Counted from the first letter of the stretch, positions 34,216 through 42,617 are shown. The stretch: 47,792 bases of DNA from Lentisphaerae bacterium GWF2_50_93 (GCA_001804815.1 MHBI01000115.1:1-47792), one strand, 5' to 3'. Notes: generated from the letters alone by a model not told the origin. Numbers and translations are program-made.

Positions 34216-34713
34216 ATGGAACATCATAGGATTGAATGGAATAACGATCTTGATACCGGGATTAAACTCATAGACAGGCAGCATCAGGAGTTCATCGGTC
34301 TGGTCAATAGTCTCCATGACAGTTCAATAAAGCCCGAAGAGAATAAATTCATAACTGACACATTTTCCTTCCTGATGTATTACGTCAACGAGCATTTCTG
34401 TGTCGAGGAGTCGGCAATGCTGGCATACGATTATCCGCATTATGCATTGCACAAGGGCATACATGACTCCTTCCGCGAAGAGCTCAATGGCATGGAAATG
34501 GCCTTCATGATTAGAAGCCCCACGCACGAAATTGCCGTCAAGCTGAATAATCTGATAATCAACTGGTTCATGAACCACATAAAAGTGGAAGACCATAATC
34601 TGTGCAAATTCCTTGAAGCCCGGGCCTTGGAGAAGAACGAGGATCTTTCCAGCAGGCTTGATGTGATTTCTAGTGCTTTCTTCAAGGGAGGATATAGGCG
34701 CAGCGTATCATAA
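34216..34713 (+). CDS. bacteriohemerythrin
   Basis: 165 residues. The di-iron ligands of the hemerythrin four-helix bundle are all present in order: His23 (DRQHQEF), His60 and Glu64 (EHFCVEE), His79 and His83 (LHKGIHDSF), His121 and Asp126 (NHIKVED). Hemerythrins bind oxygen or nitric oxide reversibly; single-domain forms in bacteria store or sense O2. A 30-residue basic tail follows the domain. It is transcribed divergently from the hybrid kinase, which suggests (but does not show) an oxygen-related signal for that kinase. Confidence 0.93.
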   Translation: MEHHRIEWNNDLDTGIKLIDRQHQEFIGLVNSLHDSSIKPEENKFITDTFSFLMYYVNEHFCVEESAMLAYDYPHYALHKGIHDSFREELNGMEMAFMIRSPTHEIAVKLNNLIINWFMNHIKVEDHNLCKFLEARALEKNEDLSSRLDVISSAFFKGGYRRSVS

Positions 34714-34797
34714 AAGAACTGAATATAGCTAAAGAAAAAATAGATAACCTACAAGTGCGGGGCTTTGCAATGTTGACTGAGATTCCAAATTACATTG

Positions 34798-35133
34798 CTA
34801 CAGGGTTACCATCTTCATTAACTCAAGAAGCTTCTCCTTCTGAATGTCAGTCGGCAGCTTGCGGAACAGCTTCAGAAGGATTTTTTCATTGTCCGTCATG
34901 TTTTCAACACCGGCTCCAACAGAGGCTGAAAGCTTCTTGAACTCCTTCAGCCTGCACAGCCGCTCGAAGGTATCCTTGTCGACCCAACCGTCGGTCTTCT
35001 TGAGGAACTTGCCGATCTGGGATTCGTGTATTCCCGTGTGGCTTGCAATCTTGCGGGCGGACTTCATGTGCGCCTTTGCGGCTTTAAGTGCGTCCGTATA
35101 TTCCTTTGTCCACCTGACTGGGGCTCTTTTCAT
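34798..35133 (-). CDS. small XRE-like regulator, second gene of a pair
   Basis: 111 residues from ATG 35133; a TTG at 35139 with closer spacing to GAGG is possible. IASHTGIHESQIGKFLKKTDG (about 30-50) forms a helix-turn-helix, followed by a predicted helical region (FERLCRLKEFKKLSASV) and a leucine-rich tail. Its start lies seven bases after the stop of the XRE gene at 35140, so the two are cotranscribed. The pair diverges from the Rep-like operon, an arrangement typical of plasmid or phage control switches. Confidence 0.65.
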   Translation of the reverse strand: MKRAPVRWTKEYTDALKAAKAHMKSARKIASHTGIHESQIGKFLKKTDGWVDKDTFERLCRLKEFKKLSASVGAGVENMTDNEKILLKLFRKLPTDIQKEKLLELMKMVTL

Positions 35134-35139
35134 AATCAA

Positions 35140-35460
35140 TCAACCTCGCTTCTTATGACCGGATTTATCTTTTTTTATTATATCGATAATCCTGAGCTTC
35201 GCTGAAGAAGACAGGTCTTTGTCTTCAATAATTATCTCTTCAAGAGACTTGTTCCACTCAATATTACACGTGAGATGGGAACTAATCAAAGCCTTCAGCG
35301 CAACCCAGTGCACCGGTTTTATTTCACTGGCCTTGCCGTTGACCCAGCGTCCCACCGTTGATTTGTTGACGTCCAGCCTCTTCGCCAGGTCGATGTTTGT
35401 CTGCCCTGTCGCCTCGCAGTATGACTGGATGGCCTTTCCGATTCCTGCCGAGTTCTTCAT
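35140..35460 (-). CDS. XRE-family regulator
   Basis: 106 residues with AAAGGAACC before the ATG. NIDLAKRLDVNKSTVGRWVNGKASEI (about 22-47) is a textbook Cro/C1-type helix-turn-helix. The remainder is a short acidic then basic tail without a known sensor domain. It is the first gene of a two-gene minus-strand unit diverging from the RHH-Rep operon, with 133 bases between the starts, and is a natural candidate for controlling that operon. Confidence 0.8.
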   Translation of the reverse strand: MKNSAGIGKAIQSYCEATGQTNIDLAKRLDVNKSTVGRWVNGKASEIKPVHWVALKALISSHLTCNIEWNKSLEEIIIEDKDLSSSAKLRIIDIIKKDKSGHKKRG

Positions 35461-35542
35461 TTTCGGTTCCTTTTAATTTCAATATAGTCCGCAACTTAAG
35501 AAAAATAAAGAATCATTAAGCTTAAAATAACATTCCGCCCGC

Positions 35543-35570
35543 TTGAAGCGGGGACAAAAATTTCTATAAT
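35543..35570 (+). promoter_or_regulatory. promoter of the RHH-Rep operon
   Basis: TTGAAG (35543-35548), 16 bases, TATAAT (35565-35570), followed by AAGGAAGGAA and the ATG at 35594. Confidence 0.65.
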
Positions 35571-35593
35571 AGCAACAAGGAAGGAATGTAATC

Positions 35594-35797
35594 ATGAGCA
35601 CCGACACGTCTTTCACCCTGATGGAAGTCCCGACTGAAATCCACGCGAGGATCAAGGGGATTTCCCTGAAGACCGGCATCAAGCTGAAGCACCTCGTAGC
35701 GGAACTGATAAACGAGGGACTCAGGTCGAAAAACTTTGCCCGTGAGGTTGCTCTCAGTGGCGCAACCGACAAGGGGGAGAAACCGCCAAGTGGCTAA
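35594..35797 (+). CDS. small ribbon-helix-helix-like protein
   Basis: 67 residues. SFTLMEVPTEIHARIKGISLKTGIKLKHLVAELINEGL matches the strand-helix-helix plan of CopG/Arc-type DNA-binding proteins: a short N-terminal strand, then 'P.eih.ri...s..tG.....lv.elI..Gl'. Such proteins control copy number or partition on plasmids, or act as antitoxins. No toxin partner is adjacent. Its stop overlaps the next gene by eight bases, so the two are translationally coupled. Confidence 0.6.
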   Translation: MSTDTSFTLMEVPTEIHARIKGISLKTGIKLKHLVAELINEGLRSKNFAREVALSGATDKGEKPPSG

Positions 35798-36029
35798 GTG
35801 CCAGCCCATAGGACCGCTGATAAGATCCCTGATTCTGGATTTATACAGAAGGCTTCCTCCTGTCGAACAGGAGGAATATCTGGAGAGCCTGAAAGCCTGT
35901 GTGAAGATAGAGGAATACAGGAAGAAAGGGCTTATCCTTAGAGGTTCAGATATCAGATGTTTGAAAAAAGCGGGAAAAACACGAACGAAGTCCCCTGGGG
36001 AAGGAAAGCGGAAAGACAATGCCGTCTGA
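35790..36029 (+). CDS. small hypothetical protein coupled to the Rep-like gene
   Basis: 79 residues from GTG 35790, with GGGGGAG upstream. The sequence (LIRSLILDLYRRLPPVEQEEYLESLKACVKIEEYRKKG) is helical and charged with a basic tail (KTRTKSPGEGKRKDN). I do not recognise the family. It overlaps the RHH gene by eight bases and the Rep-like gene by eleven, so all three form one unit. A DNA- or Rep-binding accessory role is conceivable but not shown. Confidence 0.5.
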   Translation: MAKCQPIGPLIRSLILDLYRRLPPVEQEEYLESLKACVKIEEYRKKGLILRGSDIRCLKKAGKTRTKSPGEGKRKDNAV

Positions 36030-37080
36030 GAGAAAAACGGTATTGGTCCCCAGGGACTTCGTCGTCTCACCATTGTTTCCCGCATACGGACAGCCGGGAA
36101 GAAGCGTCGTCATAGGCGGCAGGAAATGGGAATTCGGAGTTCCCAATCCATTGAAACCCGGCTCCGGTGAAACCGTGCATCTTGACATCCGGCACGGGGC
36201 GGCGTGCTTTACCCTCCTGAGTTTCCGTGATTTGACTCTCGGCGGCAGCATAATCCCGTTTTCCTTGAATGAGTTCTGTCTCAGGCTTTTCGGCTATAAC
36301 GACGGCAAGGCCTACAGGATGGGCAGGACGGTCATTGGCGATCTGAGGGACTGCTGGATCAGGATAACGGAACCGGATGGGAGTTCAAGGACATTCACAA
36401 TCATCGAGTCAATTGAAGTCCTGGACAAGGTGAAAGGCTGGAGAAACTACGAAAAGACAATGGAGTTTTGGCTGGACAGGATCAGGCTGCATCCTGAATT
36501 CATGAAACTTCTGAATGACATCGAGCGCATTGCGAACATCAGGATAGACGTGCTCAACGGAATATCCAGCCCCGTTGCAAAATCAATATATGCGTTTATC
36601 CCTTCAAGGGCGGCCTACAGGACAAGGGGAAATCCCTTCCAGATAACCCTTGGAACCCTTCTTGAACAGGTTGGCTGCCGACCGCCAAGGTTCAAATCAC
36701 AGAGGAAGAGGATGTTCACACAGCATGACCATCCGGTGATATCCCAACTTGACGGAGCCGGCATGCTGTCTGGAATCCTCCATGTGAAACTTGAGGAGAC
36801 CGGGGACAAGTCCGACTGGAAGCTTGTCGCATGGAGTGAGAAAAGATCCCCTCCGGAGTGGATAAGCAAGGAACTTGACGAATATGAAGCAGGAAAACTG
36901 GAAATGTGTGGAATTGACATTGAAAGGAGCGGTAACTTCCTTAAGAAAAGCAAATTCATACTTGGAGAAGGGCTTTTCAGGGAAATCTGCGCCGAGGTGG
37001 CAAGCAAGATCGCCGAAGGCTATAAAATCGATAATCCCGCCGGGTATCTGATCTCGAAGTTGAAGAGGGAAATGCAGTAG
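36019..37080 (+). CDS. plasmid replication initiator-like (Rep/RepA) protein
   Basis: 353 residues. The central and C-terminal parts suggest tandem winged helices as in theta-type plasmid initiators (Rep_3/TrfA/RepA-like). RIRITEPDGSSRTFTIIESIEV gives wing strands; SPVAKSIYAFIPSRAAYRTRGNPFQITLGTLLEQVGC is the 'Lyryl.sr......i.l..l.e..G' helix-helix-wing that typifies the second domain. It ends in a basic helical tail with AGYLISKLKREM, like the primer/initiator tails of RepA proteins. There is no nuclease motif. With the RHH-like protein and divergent XRE pair it looks like the replication core of a plasmid lodged in the chromosome. The assignment is by pattern and needs a profile search to confirm. 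Confidence 0.5.
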   Translation: MPSERKTVLVPRDFVVSPLFPAYGQPGRSVVIGGRKWEFGVPNPLKPGSGETVHLDIRHGAACFTLLSFRDLTLGGSIIPFSLNEFCLRLFGYNDGKAYRMGRTVIGDLRDCWIRITEPDGSSRTFTIIESIEVLDKVKGWRNYEKTMEFWLDRIRLHPEFMKLLNDIERIANIRIDVLNGISSPVAKSIYAFIPSRAAYRTRGNPFQITLGTLLEQVGCRPPRFKSQRKRMFTQHDHPVISQLDGAGMLSGILHVKLEETGDKSDWKLVAWSEKRSPPEWISKELDEYEAGKLEMCGIDIERSGNFLKKSKFILGEGLFREICAEVASKIAEGYKIDNPAGYLISKLKREMQ

Positions 37081-37466
37081 CCGCTGTTGAAGCTCTGCCA
37101 AGAATCTATTCCTTTGCGACTTCTGTTCGAATTCCTTTTTTCCTTTTGGAACAAGGGAAAGAGGGTGTAGATCAGTGAATCCAGCTTAATGATAAGCTCA
37201 GCTATATCGGTCTGCTCCGCGGAATACACAAGGGGATAAGCAGGGATACCAGTGTCTTGCCACCGCCATCATTCACTCTGACTTTATAACTCCAGCCAGG
37301 CGTTATAGTGCTATTTTTCTCACGTCCATCCGCAGTCCTCTGAATATCGAGAGCCTTATGATAACTAGCACAAAGTCGAGACGACGGCATAATAAAGCCC
37401 CTTGACAACATCATGATCGTATAATAAAGTATATGCGTTGATACTTAAATAAACACAGGTTGCAAG
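37081..37466 (-). other. gene-free stretch with a possible frameshifted coding remnant
   Basis: No intact gene. Two minus-strand frames, one in 37202-37414 (LDIQRTADGREKNSTITPGWSYKVRVNDGGGK) and one in about 37090-37240 (VYSAEQTDIAELIIKLDSLIYTLFPLFQKEK), have protein-like composition. They would join if one base were removed near 37255. I do not recognise the product. It may be a decayed gene of the Rep element. Confidence 0.3.
37427..37446. promoter_or_regulatory. inverted repeat upstream of the ArsR gene (operator candidate)
   Basis: AAGTAT (37427-37432) and ATACTT (37441-37446) form a perfect 6-bp inverted repeat with an 8-bp spacer, 20 bases before the ArsR start. A TTGACA at 37402-37407 lies upstream, with TAAAGT 17 bases later as the weak -10. 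Confidence 0.5.
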
Positions 37467-37751
37467 TTGAATAAATCCGATTCAGAAAAGGCTACCCGCA
37501 TTTTCAAGGCTCTGTCTGTTGAGTCCAGAGTCCGTATTCTGGAACTGATTAAAAGCCGTTCACTCTGTGTGAATGCCCTGGCACATATTCTGGGGATCAC
37601 CCCGGCGGCAGTTTCCCAGCACCTCAGGATATTACGCGATTCTGGCGTGCTCAATGCCGAGAAGCGCGGTTATTTCGTCCATTACAGCGTCAACATGAAA
37701 GTCCTGAACGACTGGCGCCGCACAGCAAGCAGTCTTCTGGAAAAGAAATAA
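37467..37751 (+). CDS. ArsR-family transcriptional regulator
   Basis: 94 residues from a TTG start. The winged helix is clear: ARIFKALSVESRVRILELIKS, then LCVNALAHILGITPAAVSQHLRILRDSGVL and KRGYFVHYSV. The helix 3 metal motif of ArsR/SmtB sensors is not obvious: the single Cys is in SLCVNAL, close to the ELCVCDL position but with only one of the two cysteines. It may respond to something other than arsenic. It is the first gene of the exporter operon, 23 bases before the membrane fusion gene, so it probably controls it. Confidence 0.85.
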   Translation: MNKSDSEKATRIFKALSVESRVRILELIKSRSLCVNALAHILGITPAAVSQHLRILRDSGVLNAEKRGYFVHYSVNMKVLNDWRRTASSLLEKK

Positions 37752-37774
37752 CTTTATTTTAGGGAGTATATATT

Positions 37775-38935
37775 ATGGCCTTATCAGGTATCAGGAAAAC
37801 TGCAATTAAGTTTCTTGCCTTTATGCTTATTGTCTGTTCCATCATTTACTGGTTCAACTTTTCGCCCGTCAAAGTACAGGCATACAAGATCACAAAAGGA
37901 TCAGTCGTCAACGAAGTCATGGGGACGGGAACGCTTGAAGCAAAGGTGCGTTCCTCCATAAGTCCTGAGATTTCCGGATTACTGGTCAAAGTACTGGCAG
38001 ATCAGAACGACCGTGTCACAAGGGGACAACTGCTCGCTACTCTGGATGACAGTGATTTGCTCCAGCAAGTTGAGATGGCAAAAGCCGAACTTGCGGCTGC
38101 AAAAGCAAACATAGATTTGGCCGAGGCGGAGATTACACGGACTCAGGCAACGGCTGTCCAATCCCGCGCGAACTTTGAAAGGGTATCGAGTCTTCGCAAA
38201 AACCAGGTATTGTCTCAATCCGACATGGACAAGGCCCTGGAGAACAAGGATGTTGCCGAATCCAACCTCAACCGGGCTAATCTGGCAAAGGCTCATGCTG
38301 AGCTGATGAAGTCCAAGGCTGAATCCAGCCTCCGTTATTTCCAGGAGCGGCTGGCGGATACAAAACTCTGCGCTCCCTTTGACGGTCTCGTGCTCCGTCG
38401 CAACCGTGAACCGGGAGATGTCGTGGTTCCCGGATCTTCGATTCTTGATATTATTTCAACGGCTCAGCTGTGGGTTTCCGCCTGGGTGGACGAAACGGCG
38501 ATGGGACTGCTGGCATTGGATCAGCCCGCGCGGATACTCTTCCGCTCAAGCCCGGAAACTCCATTGAAAGGACGAGTTGCGAGGCTTTCCCCAAAGACGG
38601 ACAGCGAGACACGGGAGTTCCTGGTTGATGTCGTTGCTAACCAACTCCCGAAAATATGGGCGGTGGGACAGCGGGCTGAAGTATATATTGAAGCTGGTCG
38701 CCGAGATGGTGTGCTCGCACTCCCTCAGAAACTCATTGTCTGGAGGGATGGACAGCCCTATGTCATGATTGATAATGAAGGAAAAGCCCGATGGCAGAAG
38801 GTATCCCTGGGACTGAGGGGACGTGAAAACGTGGAGATAACCGACGGCCTGTCTGAAGGTCAGATTGTGATTGGAGTATCCTCCGGATCTGATCTGCCCA
38901 GAGACGGACGGGCGGTCAAGCATGACAATCTATGA
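37775..38935 (+). CDS. HlyD/MacA-type membrane fusion protein of an ABC exporter
   Basis: 386 residues. One membrane anchor (about 10-27), then the beta-barrel/lipoyl halves of the periplasmic adaptor family: GTGTLEAKVRSSISPEISG and LCAPFDGLVLRRNREPGDVV. A long coiled-coil hairpin (about 100-190) is rich in Ala, Lys and Glu. The last third forms the membrane-proximal barrel (VWRDGQPYVMIDNEGKARWQKVSLG). It links the inner-membrane transporter to an outer-membrane duct, as MacA or DevB do. It shares an ATGA overlap with the permease, and an ArsR gene stands upstream. Confidence 0.9.
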   Translation: MALSGIRKTAIKFLAFMLIVCSIIYWFNFSPVKVQAYKITKGSVVNEVMGTGTLEAKVRSSISPEISGLLVKVLADQNDRVTRGQLLATLDDSDLLQQVEMAKAELAAAKANIDLAEAEITRTQATAVQSRANFERVSSLRKNQVLSQSDMDKALENKDVAESNLNRANLAKAHAELMKSKAESSLRYFQERLADTKLCAPFDGLVLRRNREPGDVVVPGSSILDIISTAQLWVSAWVDETAMGLLALDQPARILFRSSPETPLKGRVARLSPKTDSETREFLVDVVANQLPKIWAVGQRAEVYIEAGRRDGVLALPQKLIVWRDGQPYVMIDNEGKARWQKVSLGLRGRENVEITDGLSEGQIVIGVSSGSDLPRDGRAVKHDNL

Positions 38936-40143
38936 ATCTGGCAATTAAAGATATAAGGCATAACTTAGGTCGCTTTGTGCTGACTACGCTCGGGATCAGC
39001 CTCCTCCTGATGGTGGTCATGGGAATGGGAGGAATCTACCGCGGCCTGGTTGAGGAGGCGACCCTCCTGGTGGACTGCCTGGGTGCTGATCTCTGGGTTG
39101 TCCAGAAGGATACGCGCGGGCCTTTTGCGGAACTCTCCCACATCCCGCGCAAACTGGAATACCGCGTGATGGCGGTTCCAGGGGTGAAGAGTGCCGACAG
39201 TTTTATTTCGAACACCATTCAGCGTGAATACCGTGGAAACCCTCTTCGACTGACAATCCAAGGGCTGTCTTGGCCAAATGATCGTGGACAGACGCTCCCA
39301 ATATATTCCGGCCGCATAATTGGGCAGGCCCATTACGAAATGCTGGCTGACAAATCGTCCAAGCTGAAAATAGGGGATAAAATCCCCTTGGGCAAGAACA
39401 GTTACACGGTTGTCGGCCTGACATACCACATGAATTCCCCGGCAGGGGATTCAATGGCTTTCCTGACTATCGCTGATGCGCAGGACGTGCAATTCGATAT
39501 TTCCGGAGAAGCCATCCGCACCGAACGGGCGGCCCGTATCAACCGGCTTCAATCAATTGACCTAGGGCACATCCAGCCCCAGATGGCCGATCGCGCAGGG
39601 GGTATGGCCTCAGGCATTCCTGCTCTTGGCACTTCAATGGTCAGCGCAATCCTTGTGCATGTTGAGCCAGGCTATGATCCGGCAGCAGTGGCATCTAAAA
39701 TAGTATCCTGCTGGCCGGACGTATCTGTTTACAGCCGTGAAGGCCAGCGGGAGCTTCTTCTGCGCGGTATTGAGCGCAATCGACGCCAACTCGGTCTTTT
39801 CCGTATTCTGCTTATATTAGTTTCCGGCATAATCATGGCTCTTATCCTATACACGCTCACACTTGATAAGCTGCATGATATCGCCATGCTGAAGCTTATG
39901 GGGGCCAGGAATACAGTGATACTCGCATTGATCATGCAGCAGGCCCAGCTTCTGGGTATTCTCGGACTTATCACCGCCCGTCTGCTGGGTGAATGGATTT
40001 TCCCCTACTTCCCGCGCCGGGTTGTACTCTTGCAAGGAGACCTGATACAGCTGGTTTTGATTGTACTTGTGGTTTCCGTGCTGGCCAGCCTTCTGGGAAT
40101 TGCCAAGGCCCTGCGTGTAGATCCTGGTGAGGTGCTATCATGA
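38932..40143 (+). CDS. MacB/FtsX-type ABC transporter permease
   Basis: 403 residues. A first membrane helix near residue 15-32 (FVLTTLGISLLLMVVMGMGG) is followed by a large periplasmic domain (about 40-275). Three helices come at the end: LFRILLILVSGIIMALILYTL, LALIMQQAQLLGILGLI and LIQLVLIVLVVSVLASLLG. That is the four-helix plan of MacB, LolC/E and DevC permeases, which work mechanically to export substrates rather than importing them. The start overlaps the fusion-protein gene and its stop overlaps the ATPase gene (both ATGA). Confidence 0.88.
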   Translation: MNLAIKDIRHNLGRFVLTTLGISLLLMVVMGMGGIYRGLVEEATLLVDCLGADLWVVQKDTRGPFAELSHIPRKLEYRVMAVPGVKSADSFISNTIQREYRGNPLRLTIQGLSWPNDRGQTLPIYSGRIIGQAHYEMLADKSSKLKIGDKIPLGKNSYTVVGLTYHMNSPAGDSMAFLTIADAQDVQFDISGEAIRTERAARINRLQSIDLGHIQPQMADRAGGMASGIPALGTSMVSAILVHVEPGYDPAAVASKIVSCWPDVSVYSREGQRELLLRGIERNRRQLGLFRILLILVSGIIMALILYTLTLDKLHDIAMLKLMGARNTVILALIMQQAQLLGILGLITARLLGEWIFPYFPRRVVLLQGDLIQLVLIVLVVSVLASLLGIAKALRVDPGEVLS

Positions 40144-40871
40144 ACGGTATTTCCAATTCAATAGTGGAAGCCTCAGGCCTGACCAAGAGGTATGGCAGCG
40201 GAAACACTGAAGTAATGGCTCTCCGGGAAGTGTCTCTGAATGTTGTGCAAGGCGAAGTAGTTGCATTGCTTGGCCCCAGCGGGGCTGGTAAAACCACATT
40301 GCTTACAGTTTTAGGCCTGATCAGGCCTCCGGATGCCGGAAAAATTGTAATTGACGGGACTGTGGTTTTTGATGGTTGCCTGATGGTGGATGCCAGGAAA
40401 TATCGTCGCATCCATCTGGGATTTGTCTTCCAGAAGGCAAACCTGATCCCTTTCCTGACAGCCGCTGAAAATGTTCAACTGGCAATGGAAATCAATGATG
40501 CATCGCCGCATGCAGCTCGGAGAAGGGCAATGGAGCTTTTGGATTATCTGGGTGTAAGTGATCGCGCAGACTACTTGCCGGCGAAGCTGTCAGGTGGGCA
40601 GCAGCAGCGTGTGGCCGTGGCCCGTGCACTGGCCAACCGCCCGTCATTGATTCTTGCTGACGAACCGACAGCAGCACTTGACAGCGTCCGTGGCCGACAG
40701 GTCATGGAACTCTTCCGTAATGTTGCCCATGAACAGAGAACCGGCGTAATTGTCGTTACCCATGATCATCGTGCTCTGGATGTGTTTGACCGTGCCTTGG
40801 AAATGGAAGATGGCATGTTAAGAACCAGCCAGTCGCTGAACGAGGAAATCAGGCACAAGAAGAACAAATGA
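40140..40871 (+). CDS. MacB/LolD/DevA-type ABC transporter ATPase
   Basis: 243 residues. Walker A GPSGAGKT (45-52), Q loop near VFQKANLIP (about 96-104), signature LSGGQQQR (150-157), Walker B LILADEPTAALD (170-181) and the switch His in VTHDHRALD. The lead residues SGLTKRYGSGNTEVMALREVSL are typical for ATPases of the LolD/MacB group. It completes the ArsR-fusion-permease-ATPase unit, a tripartite exporter needing an outer-membrane channel that is not encoded here. Confidence 0.95.
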   Translation: MNGISNSIVEASGLTKRYGSGNTEVMALREVSLNVVQGEVVALLGPSGAGKTTLLTVLGLIRPPDAGKIVIDGTVVFDGCLMVDARKYRRIHLGFVFQKANLIPFLTAAENVQLAMEINDASPHAARRRAMELLDYLGVSDRADYLPAKLSGGQQQRVAVARALANRPSLILADEPTAALDSVRGRQVMELFRNVAHEQRTGVIVVTHDHRALDVFDRALEMEDGMLRTSQSLNEEIRHKKNK

Positions 40872-40944
40872 ATATGTTTCTCCTGCTGAATACACAAAGG
40901 GACCAGCAGAAGCACCAGCGCCCGATCATCCGCAAGACATTTTT
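40872..40944. other. convergent gap with a weak CTGCTG/CAGCAG hairpin
   Basis: Between the exporter operon (plus) and the DsrE operon (minus) a CTGCTG...CAGCAG stem with a 15-base loop can form. There is no T-run, so a terminator is only possible. Confidence 0.25.
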
Positions 40945-41265
40945 TCAGAATGAAACTACCTTGTCCGACTCCTTCACGATTTCGTAGAGATCTTTCATCG
41001 TGGAAAGCGGACAGAGTTCTGTTCCTTCAGAATGGCGCAGCTTCAAGCATGTGCCGCATGCAAGAATCTTACCGCCGTTGTCCACAAAAGCCTGCATCTG
41101 CTCTGTAACCTTGAACTGTTCCGTGTCCAATTTTTCGCACTCTACCCCCTTGGCCATCAGGAATACCTTGACCTGGTCGCCCTGTTTCAGTGAAAAGACA
41201 CCGAAACGGAATCCGTTCCAGACTGTTTCTGAATCTGTCGAGTAGATCACAATTCCCATCTTCAT
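40945..41265 (-). CDS. DsrE/DsrF-like sulfur-relay protein
   Basis: 106 residues of the DsrE fold (alpha/beta, MGIVIYSTDSETVWNGFRFGVFSLKQGDQVKVFLMAKGVE). DsrE-like proteins carry sulfur as persulfide on cysteines. Here Cys70 and Cys73 (LACGTC) and Cys85 are candidates; GKILACGTCLKLR is a usual feature of single-gene members of the family. It is the last gene of the minus-strand operon and its ATG overlaps the methyltransferase stop (ATGA), so synthesis is coupled. A rhodanese domain at the operon's start suggests sulfane sulfur as the shared cargo. Confidence 0.85.
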   Translation of the reverse strand: MKMGIVIYSTDSETVWNGFRFGVFSLKQGDQVKVFLMAKGVECEKLDTEQFKVTEQMQAFVDNGGKILACGTCLKLRHSEGTELCPLSTMKDLYEIVKESDKVVSF

Positions 41266-41840
41266 GGTCTTTTTCCTTTCTTTGCTACGATTCCATAGTG
41301 ATACGGAGGCAGTTCGATATGCCTATTTGCAATGATGAATCCGGCTGATTCAGCCCAATGGACGCATTGTTCTGCCCTGGGGCGGATGTTCATGGGCGGA
41401 CCTCGTGGTGTTTCAGGATCGTAGTTCCAATGCATGATGCCGGCTGTTCCGCCATCATGCAGTATCCTGAATGCCTCGGAAAGAAGTCCGACTGGATCTT
41501 CTGCATGAAGAATGTTGAAGAGCATTGCGTAATCTACGGAAGCATCAGGCAACCCAGTTCCATCCGCCATGAAATCGCGCAGATGCAGCCGCAAATTACC
41601 AACATCCTGCTGTTCAGCAAACTGCCGACTGGATTCAATCATGCCCGGATCCACGTCGAACCCATGGAGCGTCCCCTGTATCCGCTTTGCGGCCGGTATG
41701 GCAAACGTCCCATAGCCACATCCGAAATCCACGGCGTCCCGTATATTGCTGGTCAATTCCAGCTGATCGAGGATGGCATCAGGAGTGAAGAATAATTTCC
41801 ATAATCCCTCTTCCGGCATGTCGCTTTCCCGAACCTTCAT
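41262..41840 (-). CDS. class I SAM-dependent methyltransferase
   Basis: 192 residues from ATG 41840, preceded by GGAGGG seven bases upstream. Motif I is VDFGCGYGTF (about 37-46), the acidic residue after strand 2 is in GFDVDPGMI and motif IV-like DYAMLFNILHAEDP follows. The FMADGTGLPDAS strand is typical of the UbiE/Methyltransf_11 group. The substrate is unknown. Both ends overlap neighbours in the same operon: the phosphorylase stop at 41837 overlaps its start (ATGA), and its own stop overlaps DsrE. Confidence 0.88.
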   Translation of the reverse strand: MKVRESDMPEEGLWKLFFTPDAILDQLELTSNIRDAVDFGCGYGTFAIPAAKRIQGTLHGFDVDPGMIESSRQFAEQQDVGNLRLHLRDFMADGTGLPDASVDYAMLFNILHAEDPVGLLSEAFRILHDGGTAGIMHWNYDPETPRGPPMNIRPRAEQCVHWAESAGFIIANRHIELPPYHYGIVAKKGKRP

Positions 41841-42616
41841 CTTCCATCCCTCCACGCATGTGCAACTTTGGATATCAGATCAATGAAGTCCTCGTTGCCG
41901 TTATCCTTTCCTTTTTCAAAATCATTCTCAATCGTTCCCATCTGGTTGGTGATGCGCGCAAAACAAATGATTGGCCTGACCGCAGCCTCCGCATATGCAT
42001 AAAGTGCGGCCGCTTCCATCTCGACCGCCAGAAGGTTCTGAGCGCGCGCGAATGAAAAAGCCTCTTCTGTCTCGCGGAAAGGCGCATCTGTAGTCCACAC
42101 ACCGCCTTGGACAATTGAAGTGGAATCCGTCAATATGGGCTTTGCAATATTCAAAGCCTCACCGCGAATCATTGAATACGGGGCCGGAGGCATATAGTGG
42201 TAGCTGGTCCCCTCATCGCGGAGCGCCCTGTCAATGAGCACAAAACAAGGCGGTCTGCAGGACGGGACGATCTGTCCTGAGGAAGTCACGCTCATCAGGA
42301 TACGGCAGCCCGATGCAAACATCTCTTCCGCTACAAGCACTGCAAACGAGGCCCCGACGGCGCAACCGAGAACGCCGACAGTCATATCCTGCAATTCAAG
42401 GTTGAAGAGTTCCGTGTGATAGCAGGCCCAGTTCGGATTGCACTTTGCGCCTGAGCTTTTGAGGTGGCGGGAAAGATCACCGTCCGGATCAAGGACGCAG
42501 AATTCCGGTATGTTGCCGGAAGACATGGATTTTTGACGCCTTGCTTCCCTCAGGAGGCTGGTTGGAGTGAAAATAGAAGGCATGTCATGCCGTTTATGCT
42601 CAAGAATCGGAATCAT
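41837..42616 (-). CDS. nucleoside phosphorylase (PNP/UDP family)
   Basis: 259 residues from ATG 42616 with AAGGAGAATGAT upstream; the longer frame to 42775 runs through the preceding gene. Family features are GVLGCAVGASFAVLVAEEM (phosphate-binding glycine loop region), SVTSSGQIVPS and the signature VEMEAAALYAYAE, where Glu contacts ribose. Enzymes of the family cleave the glycosidic bond of purine nucleosides, uridine or methylthioadenosine with phosphate. Next to a SAM methyltransferase and sulfur-relay proteins, methylthioadenosine or a thio-nucleoside is a possible substrate, an inference only. It is separated from the ArsR-rhodanese stop by one base (TGATATG). Confidence 0.85.
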   Translation of the reverse strand: MIPILEHKRHDMPSIFTPTSLLREARRQKSMSSGNIPEFCVLDPDGDLSRHLKSSGAKCNPNWACYHTELFNLELQDMTVGVLGCAVGASFAVLVAEEMFASGCRILMSVTSSGQIVPSCRPPCFVLIDRALRDEGTSYHYMPPAPYSMIRGEALNIAKPILTDSTSIVQGGVWTTDAPFRETEEAFSFARAQNLLAVEMEAAALYAYAEAAVRPIICFARITNQMGTIENDFEKGKDNGNEDFIDLISKVAHAWRDGR

Positions 42617-42617
42617 A

